The notes below the pieces were generated by a model, which was given only the letters and a program-made list of their open reading frames with translations, did no database searches and was not told the DNA's origin. 17,616 bases of DNA from an uncultured Campylobacter sp. (GTDB lineage: Bacteria > Campylobacterota > Campylobacteria > Campylobacterales > Campylobacteraceae): NCBI RefSeq assembly GCF_905373215.1, contig NZ_CAJPRT010000028.1, positions 1-17,616 of the forward strand, in the 5' to 3' direction. The position numbers and the translations under genes were made by a program. This document shows positions 1-8,140 of this stretch, piece after piece (position 1 is the stretch's first letter; each line of letters begins with the position of its first letter).

Positions 1-3000
1 CCAGGTATATGAGCTTGCAGATGCGGCGCTTTTTTGGGAGATGAGGGCGGCGGTTTTAGAGGCTACGTTAGCGGTAGCTAGAGCGATATTTGATAGATAG
101 TATTTCTCTTCGTCCTTTACGTCTTCTATTATGTTTTGTAGGTCTTCGATATCGGAGTAGTCTATGCCTGCCTCTTTAGCCTTATAGCGGCTCTTTAACT
201 CGACAAGTTTATCCTGTAGAGCATTTTTCTGATCCTTATACTCCTTATATTGCTTTTTGGTCTGATTTAGCTGTTTTATCGCTTCTTGCAAGGCGATAGC
301 CGCAGGAGCTATCTGGGCATATTCGTTTTGTACGGTAAGAGATAGGGAGCCTTCCAGATGCTTAGAGTTAGATGAGGAGCTTGCGGTATCGGTGGAATTT
401 ATTATATTTATATTTCCATCTTTGGATATTAAGTTAAGATCCTCCTTGGCCTTTAGGTTTGAGCCTATAACGCTTAGGCTATTATCCCCTCTAAGAGTTA
501 TATTTTTAGCTTCCATATTAGAAGAGACGGCTTTGGTACCGTATAGGTTCGTATTGGATTTATCGTATGAGGCATCGGCTAACTTTACTTTGATACTAGT
601 GTCCTTCTTAAATTCATCTATGGACTTAGGCTTCATCTGACTTAGAATATCTTTTACTTTAGCAACAGATACAGAGGTGCTTTTTTGCAAGCTTTGTTCG
701 CTATATTCGTTAGCGGCAGCGGATATCGTTAGGTTTTTAGCATCTATATTTATATCTCCGCCCGCTTTCATATTTGAAGTTATAAAAGCTGTAGGAGAGT
801 TTAAGCCTATATCGCCCGCAGCTTTGATATCAGATAGTTTCGATATACCCTCTTTTACCTGCTTGCTATTATAATCCGATCTATATATCTCAGTAAAGGT
901 CTTGCCGCCTATCTTTTCTACTCCTATAGCAGCTATAGCATTTTCCGGAGCTATGATAGATGCTGCTACCAAACCGGAATATGTTAGAACCGATATAGGG
1001 TTGAATCTTGTTCTTTTATGGGCGCTTAGCTCCTCTTTATATTCCTTGGCTGCTAGGATATTTATGGAATTTCCCGCGCCCAAGTTTAGATTGCGTCCGC
1101 TTGAAATATCCGCAGATATTAAGCTTAGATCGTTCTTTGCTCTTAAGTTTATATCTGCTGTTTCGCTAGATAGGGAGGAGCTTTGTAAATTTTGCTTATA
1201 AAGCGAGTGCATATCCATGCTAGCTTTCAATCCGCCCAAAGAGGATTTGGAGCTATTTTTATAGTTTAAGGAGTTATAGCTTAGAGGCGATATATTGATA
1301 TTGTTTCCCGCCTGCATATCTATAGCTTCTTTAGCTTTTAACGCAGAGCCTGCTATATTAATATCAGCTTCTTGCGAGCTAAGCATTATATTTTTAGCGC
1401 TTATGCTAGTAGGTACTACGCTTTGATTTAAAGCTTTAGTAGTAGTGCTTTTTTTAGACGCAAAGCCCTTTTCTTTAAATTCGCTCTCGTAGTAGTTGCT
1501 ATCGATATCCCCACTTAGATTTATGGAGTTCTTTGCCTGCAGCAAAGCATCTCCGTTATGCGCATTAATATCCGCTCCGCTTATGGCTATACCGCCTGCT
1601 TTAATTAGGATATTATCTTTGGCGTTAAGCTTGGAGCTTGTATTCTTAACGATATCCTCTTTATAATGTCCCCCTTTGCTTTTAAAGTTATAGCTTAGCT
1701 TCTCTTTCGCGCTATTTATATTTACGTCATTTACGGCGTTTAGGATCAAATTTGCAGCAGAGTCTATGCTTGCTCCGGTTACGGTTATATCGCGAGCTGC
1801 ATTTAACGCTATGCCGCCTTCGGTAGATTTTATATTTGAGATAGTGCCTATATAGGTGCTGCTTTGATCGCCGTAGGCTCTATTTAAGTTTATCTCTTTA
1901 CTTAGAGTTTTATGTACTATATCTCTGCCCGCATTTAAGCTTACGCTATGCCCTTGTATCAAAGAGGAGGCGTTTATTATATCCTTATTAGCCGATATGC
2001 TTAGGGCGTTCGCGGCAATAATGGAGGCGGAGTTTAAATTTGATACGCTGCCCGCTTTTAGGTTCATATTTGATCCCGCGTAGATTATCCCTTCGTTTCT
2101 AAGATCGCCGTTTACGCTTAAATTTATATTGCCTCCTGCGTATATCAAAGAAGGAGCAGAGCTAAGTAAGGTACCGTCATCTTCCTCCTCTGAAGAGTTC
2201 AAGGATGTCCTTTTTTTATCATAAAGCAAGCTTAGTTTATTGTGCATATATGAAAAATCCGGTATCAGCTCGCTATAAACGTAGAAGGTATTATAAAATT
2301 TACTGCTTATAGGTGAAAAGAGATTGTTTATATAGCTAGGTCTAATAATATCTTGCATATCCGCTTCGTTATTAAGGCTAGGCGCGAGATCGTTTTTATT
2401 GAGATTTAAAGCGTTAGGATTAAGGAGCCCCTTGCCTATTAGGGAGTAATCTATTTTAGAAAAAGCTTCCTTTATAAGAGTAGGAGCGTTACTAGAGTTT
2501 ATCTGCCCGTGTGAGTTTAAATTTGAAATATCGCCCGCGTAGCCTTTTATATCTTTTTTAGCTCCTATTATGGAGATAATAGCAGGCTGGGAGTAGTAGA
2601 TATTCTTTTGGTCGCTATAGCCGCCTTTACCCCCGTGGCTTTTATGTTTCCATCTATACTCCGCCTGGCTCGTTATACTATGATTTAGACTTAAAGAGCG
2701 GTTGTTTAGACTCTTTACATTTAAGAGCAGATCGTTATAGGCATAAATTACGCTCTTATCGTTATTTAGCTCATCTATGTTAAGGTTACTATCCCCTGCG
2801 GAGATTATGTTTGAGCCCATAAATTTACTTAGGCTATCTTCCGTTATATACTCTTTATTGATGCTGTAGCTTATCTGCCTTAACCTCTCCTTCTTATGAG
2901 GTTTGCTTCTTCTTATGCCAAAGAGATTATCTTTTAAGCTTAACGTTATAGCGTCATATAGCCTAGTATCCTCCCCTGGAAGCCTAGTATTTTTATATAA

Positions 3001-5496
3001 GCTTAATACATATAGATTCATATCTTGCTCGCTAAGCTCCTCCATGATCTTAGCGTTTAGCTCGTCCTGGCTAATATTAGGATTTTGCTTAAGGATGCGC
3101 TCTTTTATCTCTGCCGCATTGACCTTTAAAGGGATGGCTACGCCGCTGCAACCCCAGCCATCGCCATTGCAGGTAAAATCTATATTATAACCGGTGCTTT
3201 GAACCCTCTTTACGGGCTCGTTAACCGAGCGGTTGTTTAGCTTTTTAGCGCCGATATTAAGAGCGCCCCTTGCATATATCAAAGAGGAGGCGTTAATGAT
3301 CTCGTCTACTTTGCCCTCCCCGCCTCTTTCATTAAAAATATTTAAATTTCTTTGAGAGATGATGTTGGATAGCGCTTCGTTGCTAAGAAAGCTAGTATTT
3401 ATAACTATATCCCCTCCGCTAAGTATATTGGACGCGTCTTGATTGAGGATATTTTTAGCGTTTAAATTTATGCCGTCTTGCGCATAAACGAGGGCTTTTT
3501 TATTGATTAGGCTTTCAGAGTTTGTTATCAGCTCACCGCGCGCGATTAAAGAGCCTAAATTTAAAATTTGCTCCTTTGCTTTTAAAGCTAATTTTCCAAG
3601 TGCGGCTATGATGCTTTCGTTTTTGATACCCTTTGCGTTTATTATCAGATCTTTATTGGAAATCAGCCTTTGCAAGGCGATAAAATTTCCTTGCAGGTTT
3701 AAGTATATACCGCCGCCTGCGTAGATCCCTCCGTTATAGCTCAAGTCGTCCTTTAGCCCAAGATATAAACTACCGTCAGAGCTTAGCTTACCTAAAGCGC
3801 TAAGACTATCTATGTTTAAGGCAAGATCCCCTTTGGAGCTTATCAGCCCCTCTTCATTATTAAGAGCGCCTTTGTTTATGATTAAATTTCCTCCGCTTAG
3901 GATAGAGCCTTTGGAGTTATCTATGCTGTCGTAGCCTAAAAGAGCGCCTCCTAGGGAGATGATCTTTGAGCTTTCGTTGCGTAGATTGTTGCCGCGCAAG
4001 CTTAAGCCCTCTTGCACTATAAAGGTAGAACCTGAAAGGTTATAAAAATTTGGAATTTCGGAATCCAACGCCCTTAATACCATTAGGCTATTATCGTTTA
4101 AGAGACTATCTTTTATATCCAAATAGCTTTCGTTTGAAAGTATCGCTCCGCCTATATTCGATATATGATCCGCGCTTATTATGCTAAGCTCGTTTTTGGA
4201 GGGAGGAATAACTCCTGTTTTGGAAGGGTCTTTGGTATCGTCCAAGCCCAGTTCATTTAGCCTTTCGCTCTTAGCCGCTCCTATTACGGCTCTATCTTTG
4301 TTGCTTAGGGTCTTTGCTTCTATCTTTAAGGCGGAGCTTGAGCTTATGGTACCTTTTATATTATCTAGTCTATCCGCTTTTAGCTTTAGAGTATTAGCCT
4401 GTATATTTCCTCTGTTTTCTACCGATGAGGCTTTTATACCCAGTTTGGAGGCTGAAATTTTAGAGCCCTTTTGGTTGGAGATGGTCTTTGAGCTGATTTG
4501 AGTCTGTCCGTTGGAACCCAGCTTTCCTTCATTTATCAGATCTCCGTTAGCGTCTATCTTTAAAGAGCTGTCCGCTAAGATAGCCCCTTTATTATTGATG
4601 CCCGCTCCATCTTTAGTAGATATTATATTTATCTTGCCCGCATACATTCCGCCTAGGGCCGAGGAGTCTATGGATACACCTTTAGGATGCGATCCCCCTT
4701 CTTGCTCGATCTTTAAATTATCCTGCCTCAATCCGGAGTTTGTATTTTTTAAAGATACCTTACCGTCCGTCGCTACTACGTTTATCTCGTTTGCGTAAAT
4801 TTTACCCTCCAGCTTTAGGCTATTAGATATTACGTTTAGATAATCTCCGTTATCGTTTAGGCCGTCCGCTCCTATATTTATAGAGCCATCCTTGCTTATG
4901 TTTAGGGATTTAAGATATCCGTTTTCATAGGAGGGTGTGGCGGTGCTTAACGTAGTGGAGGAGGAATTTATTATGGTAGCGCCGTTTACATTGATGCCAC
5001 TAGGATTAGCGATGATGAGATCGGCTTTTTTACCGGCTATTTCTATATTGCCCTGCAAATTTGAAGGAAGAGGCGAGTTTACCTGATTGATTATAAGCTT
5101 AGCTTCGCCGCGATTGAGCCTTGGATTTGGCGGTATATAGCCTGCAGTTTTACTTATAGCTCCTGCTTGAGAGTTATTAAATACCGTGCCCTCTTTAGGA
5201 GTGTTAAGCTTGGAGTATTCGTTGATAGAAATCCCCTTATCGTTAGGAGAGGCGATATCTATTTGAGTGGCGGGAGCATTCGGAGTTTGAGACACCGAAG
5301 CTCTATGATTTACGGGAGCGGAGTTATCGGGTATTATCTCGCAATATGAAAAACAGGGAGCTAACAAGCTAAGAAGCAAAAGAGCGGCAAGGCGTTTCTT
5401 TGCTTGGGTAAAGACGCCGAAATATTCTTTTGTATGAGTAGGGGTGCTAAGACGCCCTGCGCCATCAAAAATAGAGCTTAAACATAAAATTTGCAT
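1..5496 (-). CDS. TpsA: filamentous haemagglutinin-like two-partner secretion exoprotein (FhaB/CdiA family), 3' end outside window
   Basis: Large secreted adhesin or contact-dependent-inhibition-type exoprotein, exported across the outer membrane by the TpsB encoded just upstream. I read the frame without a stop from ATG 5496 to base 1 (1832 codons); it continues past the edge. GGAGG (5505-5509) lies 8 nt before the ATG. Residues 1-53 are an extended signal peptide (basic QAKKR, then a Leu/Ala core ending near SYCEI). Residues about 90-300 form the TPS domain, with NEYSK, VFNNS, NPRLNRG, IIANPSGI and SSALGGMYAGKI, all hallmark motifs. FHA-type repeats (xLIYAGGNINL, NLNxKA) fill about 300-750 and 1113-1700. 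Residues 753-1110 are a non-repeat insert with a CNGDGWGC motif. Residues 1730-1800 look coiled-coil, followed by an Ala/Ser-rich stretch. The family assignment is firm. Whether it is an adhesin or a CDI toxin cannot be told without the C-terminus. Confidence 0.93.
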   Translation of the reverse strand, partial: MQILCLSSIFDGAGRLSTPTHTKEYFGVFTQAKKRLAALLLLSLLAPCFSYCEIIPDNSAPVNHRASVSQTPNAPATQIDIASPNDKGISINEYSKLNTPKEGTVFNNSQAGAISKTAGYIPPNPRLNRGEAKLIINQVNSPLPSNLQGNIEIAGKKADLIIANPSGINVNGATIINSSSTTLSTATPSYENGYLKSLNISKDGSINIGADGLNDNGDYLNVISNSLKLEGKIYANEINVVATDGKVSLKNTNSGLRQDNLKIEQEGGSHPKGVSIDSSALGGMYAGKINIISTKDGAGINNKGAILADSSLKIDANGDLINEGKLGSNGQTQISSKTISNQKGSKISASKLGIKASSVENRGNIQANTLKLKADRLDNIKGTISSSSALKIEAKTLSNKDRAVIGAAKSERLNELGLDDTKDPSKTGVIPPSKNELSIISADHISNIGGAILSNESYLDIKDSLLNDNSLMVLRALDSEIPNFYNLSGSTFIVQEGLSLRGNNLRNESSKIISLGGALLGYDSIDNSKGSILSGGNLIINKGALNNEEGLISSKGDLALNIDSLSALGKLSSDGSLYLGLKDDLSYNGGIYAGGGIYLNLQGNFIALQRLISNKDLIINAKGIKNESIIAALGKLALKAKEQILNLGSLIARGELITNSESLINKKALVYAQDGINLNAKNILNQDASNILSGGDIVINTSFLSNEALSNIISQRNLNIFNERGGEGKVDEIINASSLIYARGALNIGAKKLNNRSVNEPVKRVQSTGYNIDFTCNGDGWGCSGVAIPLKVNAAEIKERILKQNPNISQDELNAKIMEELSEQDMNLYVLSLYKNTRLPGEDTRLYDAITLSLKDNLFGIRRSKPHKKERLRQISYSINKEYITEDSLSKFMGSNIISAGDSNLNIDELNNDKSVIYAYNDLLLNVKSLNNRSLSLNHSITSQAEYRWKHKSHGGKGGYSDQKNIYYSQPAIISIIGAKKDIKGYAGDISNLNSHGQINSSNAPTLIKEAFSKIDYSLIGKGLLNPNALNLNKNDLAPSLNNEADMQDIIRPSYINNLFSPISSKFYNTFYVYSELIPDFSYMHNKLSLLYDKKRTSLNSSEEEDDGTLLSSAPSLIYAGGNINLSVNGDLRNEGIIYAGSNMNLKAGSVSNLNSASIIAANALSISANKDIINASSLIQGHSVSLNAGRDIVHKTLSKEINLNRAYGDQSSTYIGTISNIKSTEGGIALNAARDITVTGASIDSAANLILNAVNDVNINSAKEKLSYNFKSKGGHYKEDIVKNTSSKLNAKDNILIKAGGIAISGADINAHNGDALLQAKNSINLSGDIDSNYYESEFKEKGFASKKSTTTKALNQSVVPTSISAKNIMLSSQEADINIAGSALKAKEAIDMQAGNNINISPLSYNSLNYKNSSKSSLGGLKASMDMHSLYKQNLQSSSLSSETADINLRAKNDLSLISADISSGRNLNLGAGNSINILAAKEYKEELSAHKRTRFNPISVLTYSGLVAASIIAPENAIAAIGVEKIGGKTFTEIYRSDYNSKQVKEGISKLSDIKAAGDIGLNSPTAFITSNMKAGGDINIDAKNLTISAAANEYSEQSLQKSTSVSVAKVKDILSQMKPKSIDEFKKDTSIKVKLADASYDKSNTNLYGTKAVSSNMEAKNITLRGDNSLSVIGSNLKAKEDLNLISKDGNINIINSTDTASSSSNSKHLEGSLSLTVQNEYAQIAPAAIALQEAIKQLNQTKKQYKEYKDQKNALQDKLVELKSRYKAKEAGIDYSDIEDLQNIIEDVKDEEKYYLSNIALATANVASKTAALISQKSAASASSYTW
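1957..1974. repeat. 18-bp exact direct repeat, copy on the far side of the TpsA insert
   Basis: TATCAAAGAGGAGGCGTT occurs identically here and at 3277-3294. On the coding strand both copies encode an Asn-Ala-Ser-Ser-Leu-Ile type FHA repeat core. The pair brackets the non-FHA insert. Confidence 0.85.
2167..3240 (-). other. Non-FHA insert domain inside TpsA, between two FHA repeat blocks (residues about 753-1110)
   Basis: Here the regular Gly/Asn/Ile beta-helix repeat stops and a stretch with different composition follows. It includes a Cys pair in CNGDGWGC, a Lys/Glu-rich helical-looking part (AAEIKERILKQNPN), a basic RRSKPHKKER segment, a partial return to ISAGDSNLNI-type sequence, a YRWKHKSHGGKGGYS segment and a Tyr/Phe-rich part (PSYINNLFSP, FYNTFYVYS). 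It ends in an acidic SSEEEDDG run, after which FHA repeats resume at SLIYAGGNINL. In E. coli-type CdiA the receptor-binding domain occupies this position, between FHA-1 and FHA-2. The placement is seen; receptor binding is inferred, and the borders are approximate. Confidence 0.55.
3277..3294. repeat. 18-bp exact direct repeat, copy on the near side of the TpsA insert
   Basis: Identical to 1957-1974 and about 1.3 kb from it. It lies about 12 codons before the point where the FHA pattern gives way to the insert. It may only reflect a conserved repeat unit, or it may mark a recombination point used for domain exchange. Confidence 0.85.
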
Positions 5497-5641
5497 ACTA
5501 ATAACCTCCGATTGCGATGGGTTTATATCTTAAATTTCTTGAATACTTTCTTAAAAAAATAGTAAATTTAGGATATTTTATTTAAAATTTATTTGAATTA
5601 GCTTTGGAGTTCGGTCTGGGCGCAGGATTGCTATTTCTCGG

Positions 5642-5692
5642 CTCTTAGTATAGCGTATCTGCGCTAAAATAGTTAGTAAAATTTACTAAGAG
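5642..5692 (-). promoter_or_regulatory. Nested inverted repeats with an embedded -10 box, upstream of tpsA
   Basis: An outer 9-bp arm pair CTCTTAGTA (5642-5650) / TACTAAGAG (5684-5692) encloses TAGCG (5651-5655) / CGCTA (5662-5666). A competing 8-bp pair TTAGTAAA/TTTACTAA sits at 5673-5689. On the minus strand TATACT (5652-5647), a good -10, lies inside the outer arm and would start a transcript with about a 140-nt leader before tpsA. No convincing -35 is seen. The layout fits an operator or a leader structure giving tpsA control separate from tpsB. The repeats are seen; the role is inferred. Confidence 0.45.
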
Positions 5693-5751
5693 TTATATAG
5701 TCTTCGTTTATATTAAACGCCGCGGTAAGCGCCGATAAAATTTTGCTAAAT

Positions 5752-7767
5752 TTAAAAGTCGTAGCTTAAAGAGAAATTTAAAGCGGGGCTATCCGTTTTA
5801 AAATTTTCCGGTTTACTAATAGGAAAAGCTACCAAAAGATCATAGCTAAAAGAGCCTGAAATATTTCCTCTAAGGCCTACGCCACCTCCGCTAAGCATTT
5901 CGCCCTCTGCGGGATAATCTTTTCCCTTAGAGCTGAGTTTGCCGACATCAAAGGCCAGGTAGATGCCGTTGTTTTTAAAATACTTATATTCCAAGGTATT
6001 TCTTATATAAAAACCGCTATCTCCAAGCAGGCTCATCTGAGAGTCAAATCCTCTAACGCTATAATATCCGCCGATATTTAGCCTATCTATAGGGCTAAGA
6101 TGGGTGCTGGCTCTTCTTGCGTAAAGTTCCAACTCGTAGCTTAAAGGGATAGCGGAGGATCTGGTTTTAAAATTTAACGCGGCGTTTATCAAATGATATC
6201 TAGAGCTTCCGCCGCCGAAGTCTTCATCAGGCGCCCTTAGAGCGTTAAACGCCCCCGTGGATTTTAGGTACGAAAGCATCATCTCTACTGAAGAGTTGTC
6301 AAAAAATACCTTAGATTTTAGTCCCGCCTCATAGCCGCCTTCACGCTTTCTTTGGTTGCTAAGCTCATAATCTTGTATATAGTTTTTATACTTTTTTTGC
6401 CAAATTCTAAAAAACAGAGAATTTTTGGAGTTTTGATTTCTAAAATATACGTAGTTAAGATCCAAATTTCTTCTAACGCTGCTTCCGCTATAGGTATAAA
6501 GCTCATATGCTCCCGGTACTATTTGATCGTAGGTGTATCTGTTCTGCCAAAAGGATAGAGAAAAATATCCGAAAGGTATACTAAAGCCTGCGTAGTAGTT
6601 AGCCGATCTGCCGCTTTTGCTATCATCCCCTAAAGATTTTTTATCTCCTCTTAAAAAATTCCTACCGTAAGAAGCAAATACGCTCTCGTTTAATCCAAGT
6701 AAATTTAAGCCGTAAAGCATAGCCGTGCCTTGGTATTTGCCGCTAGATTTGGAGCCCAGATTATCCGCGCTTAGTCTAAACAGCAGAGGCAAGCTTTGCT
6801 GTTTAGAGATATTGATATCGGAGCAACCCTGCTTTGCCGAAGGGCTTAAACTTATCTCCGCCTCGCTTCTTGAAGCGGCATTGAAATTTTCCATAGCCTG
6901 CTCCAGATCTCTTAAGTTTAAAATCTCTCCCCTCTTATCGCCGCCGAATGCGGTAAAGATACTTCTTTGGTTCTTAGCTTCAGAGCCGGGCTCAAGCGAT
7001 ATCTCGCCTATGCGTCCGGGATGCAGAGCCAAAAGAAGGGTGCCCGAGGAGATGTTTTGCTGGGGGATGGAAACGGACGTAGTGATAAAGCCTGCGGATA
7101 TGATTTTGTTATTATACGCTCTTGCCAGAGTTAAAATTTCATCGCTTCCCAAGCAGTCGCCGCTTTTAAATTTAAGCTCTTTTAGAGTGGAGCTTAGAAT
7201 TCTTTCAAACCCGGGCGGAACGGAATGATCGGAATTTGAGGTAGGACCAATGGACTTAGCGGAAGTTTTTACTTTCACGCGCCCCAAGTTTCCATCATTC
7301 GGCTTAAAGGTAGGAACACCCGAGCCGGCACCACCTTTAGGGTTGACGGCTGGAGTTTTCAGATCATCTTTGTTTTTAGATTCGTAATCTGCTTCGTTAA
7401 ATTTAGAATCCGCGCTACTTTTCTGCTCGTTTTGCACTTCTGCGTTAATCAGTTTGATCTCATAAATTTTAAAGCAAATTCCTGCTTTCTTGGGCTCCGC
7501 GGTTGCGCTTGAAGCGGAAGATTGCTCGCTGCGTATCGTTATAAAGGGATTCTCTACGCCTTGTCTAATTGATCTTATTCTTTGCTCTTCAGAGTTTATG
7601 GCGCCCGAAATATCGGCAGGAGTAGCCATTAATATTTTAGGAGCTAGGCTTAAGCTTATAAAGATAGAGGCTAGAATAAGCTTGACGCTTTTAACGCCGC
7701 AGGGTTGCAAAGAGGCTCCTTTAAATTTACTATCGTCATAATAGAATAATGGTTTTTGATCAAACAT
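5752..7767 (-). CDS. TpsB: two-partner secretion outer-membrane transporter (FhaC/CdiB/ShlB family, Omp85 superfamily)
   Basis: 16-strand outer-membrane barrel that binds the TPS domain of its exoprotein through two POTRA domains and secretes it. Residues 24-48 are a signal-peptide core (VKLILASIFISLSLAP). Residues 51-70 resemble the plug helix. POTRA-1 starts at CFKIYEIKLI (98-107) and resumes around CLGSDEI (205-211), then GFITTSVSIPQQNISSGTL and PGRIGEI (250-256). POTRA-2 spans about 268-320. The barrel carries the diagnostic VRGF (571-574) and ends in a terminal Phe (SYDF). At 671 aa it is longer than the usual 550-590, mainly because about 75 Ser/Lys/Gly/Pro-rich residues interrupt POTRA-1 (110-185). 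Start choice is uncertain: ATG 7767 has a poor ribosome site, whereas TTG 7710 (Leu20) follows AAAGGAG by 5 nt and gives a normal-length signal peptide. First gene of the TPS locus, 255 bp before tpsA. Confidence 0.95.
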   Translation of the reverse strand: MFDQKPLFYYDDSKFKGASLQPCGVKSVKLILASIFISLSLAPKILMATPADISGAINSEEQRIRSIRQGVENPFITIRSEQSSASSATAEPKKAGICFKIYEIKLINAEVQNEQKSSADSKFNEADYESKNKDDLKTPAVNPKGGAGSGVPTFKPNDGNLGRVKVKTSAKSIGPTSNSDHSVPPGFERILSSTLKELKFKSGDCLGSDEILTLARAYNNKIISAGFITTSVSIPQQNISSGTLLLALHPGRIGEISLEPGSEAKNQRSIFTAFGGDKRGEILNLRDLEQAMENFNAASRSEAEISLSPSAKQGCSDINISKQQSLPLLFRLSADNLGSKSSGKYQGTAMLYGLNLLGLNESVFASYGRNFLRGDKKSLGDDSKSGRSANYYAGFSIPFGYFSLSFWQNRYTYDQIVPGAYELYTYSGSSVRRNLDLNYVYFRNQNSKNSLFFRIWQKKYKNYIQDYELSNQRKREGGYEAGLKSKVFFDNSSVEMMLSYLKSTGAFNALRAPDEDFGGGSSRYHLINAALNFKTRSSAIPLSYELELYARRASTHLSPIDRLNIGGYYSVRGFDSQMSLLGDSGFYIRNTLEYKYFKNNGIYLAFDVGKLSSKGKDYPAEGEMLSGGGVGLRGNISGSFSYDLLVAFPISKPENFKTDSPALNFSLSYDF
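7708..7720 (-). promoter_or_regulatory. Strong ribosome site and TTG alternative start for tpsB
   Basis: On the minus strand AAAGGAG is followed by CCTCT and then TTG (7710-7708), in frame with tpsB at codon 20. The ATG at 7767 has only a weak AGG, about 7-9 nt upstream. This site may set the true translation start. Confidence 0.5.
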
Positions 7768-7905
7768 CGATTGCGCCTATTTTTTACGATTGGAATATTG
7801 CCGCAAAAAAACTTTATAGTTTAAGCATGACAAAAGCATCTATTGGCATATATTCGCTTTTTATAGGCTTTGTCTTCCGCTAGGGACTATCAATTAAAAC
7901 TGGTG

Positions 7906-7911
7906 ATAATA
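7906..7911 (-). promoter_or_regulatory. Possible -10 box for tpsB
   Basis: On the minus strand TATTAT follows TG directly (GTGTATTATCAC, which also has GTG/CAC ends). It would give a leader of about 130 nt before tpsB. No -35 match is seen, as is common in Campylobacter. Other weak candidates such as TATAAA near 7860 exist. Confidence 0.28.
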
Positions 7912-8007
7912 CACTAATTTTTTAAATTTTCGGGTAAGGTTTCTTGGATTTTGGTGTAAATTGAGATTTTAAATTTTATTATGCCTAGAATTTTGATTTT
8001 TAATATA

Positions 8008-8026
8008 GCAGTTTTTCTTAAACTGC
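8008..8026. repeat. Perfect 7-bp inverted repeat in the tpsB upstream region
   Basis: GCAGTTT - TTCTT - AAACTGC. No T-tract follows directly on either strand, so it is not a clear terminator. It could be an operator or a leader hairpin for tpsB if transcription starts upstream of it. Confidence 0.5.
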
Positions 8027-8075
8027 CTGTATAATCTAGCGTTTTTAGTATTTGAAATTTTTTGAAAAAATTTGG

Positions 8076-8098
8076 AAAAGCCGTAAAACAGGGCTTTT
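8076..8098 (-). terminator. Rho-independent terminator after tRNA-Arg
   Basis: Perfect 7-bp stem AAAAGCC/GGCTTTT with a 9-nt loop. It is preceded on the minus strand by a T/A-rich run and followed by CCAAATTTTTT. It lies about 43 bp past the tRNA 3' end and probably closes the two-component/tRNA transcript. The A-tails on both sides mean it could also work in the other direction. Confidence 0.65.
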
Positions 8099-8140
8099 AA
8101 AAAAATCAAAAAACTAAAAATAGGGGAAAAATTTGATAGA

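Larger units (their letters stand above)
7768..8140. other. AT-rich non-coding gap between tpsB and tRNA-Arg
   Basis: I find no supportable gene in these 373 bp. The stretch contains the tRNA-side terminator (8076-8098), a perfect 7-bp inverted repeat GCAGTTT/AAACTGC around TTCTT (8008-8026), and a possible minus-strand -10 for tpsB (7911-7906). The rest is A/T-rich sequence. It lies on the 3' side of the tRNA, where island integrases usually insert, but no integrase remnant or copy of the tRNA end is visible here. Confidence 0.7.

Noticed and set aside
392..1201. Three plus-strand open frames (392-640, 677-874, 902-1201)
   Set aside because: They lie antisense to the continuous TpsA frame, whose translation gives clear FHA repeats. 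The plus-strand products are Leu/Ser-rich shadows without convincing ribosome sites.
2903..5349. Further plus-strand frames opposite tpsA (2903-3190, 3503-3724, 4181-4501, 4511-4798, 5167-5349)
   Set aside because: Same reason: I read the opposite frame without interruption and it carries the TPS and FHA motifs.
1..5496. Possible frameshift or pseudogene in tpsA
   Set aside because: I translated the whole stretch in 60-bp steps and found the same frame open from ATG 5496 to base 1. It is intact within the window.
6318..7741. Small frames within tpsB on both strands (6318-6506, 6352-6558, 6725-7228, 7490-7741)
   Set aside because: Shadows of the TpsB frame, which has POTRA and VRGF motifs throughout.
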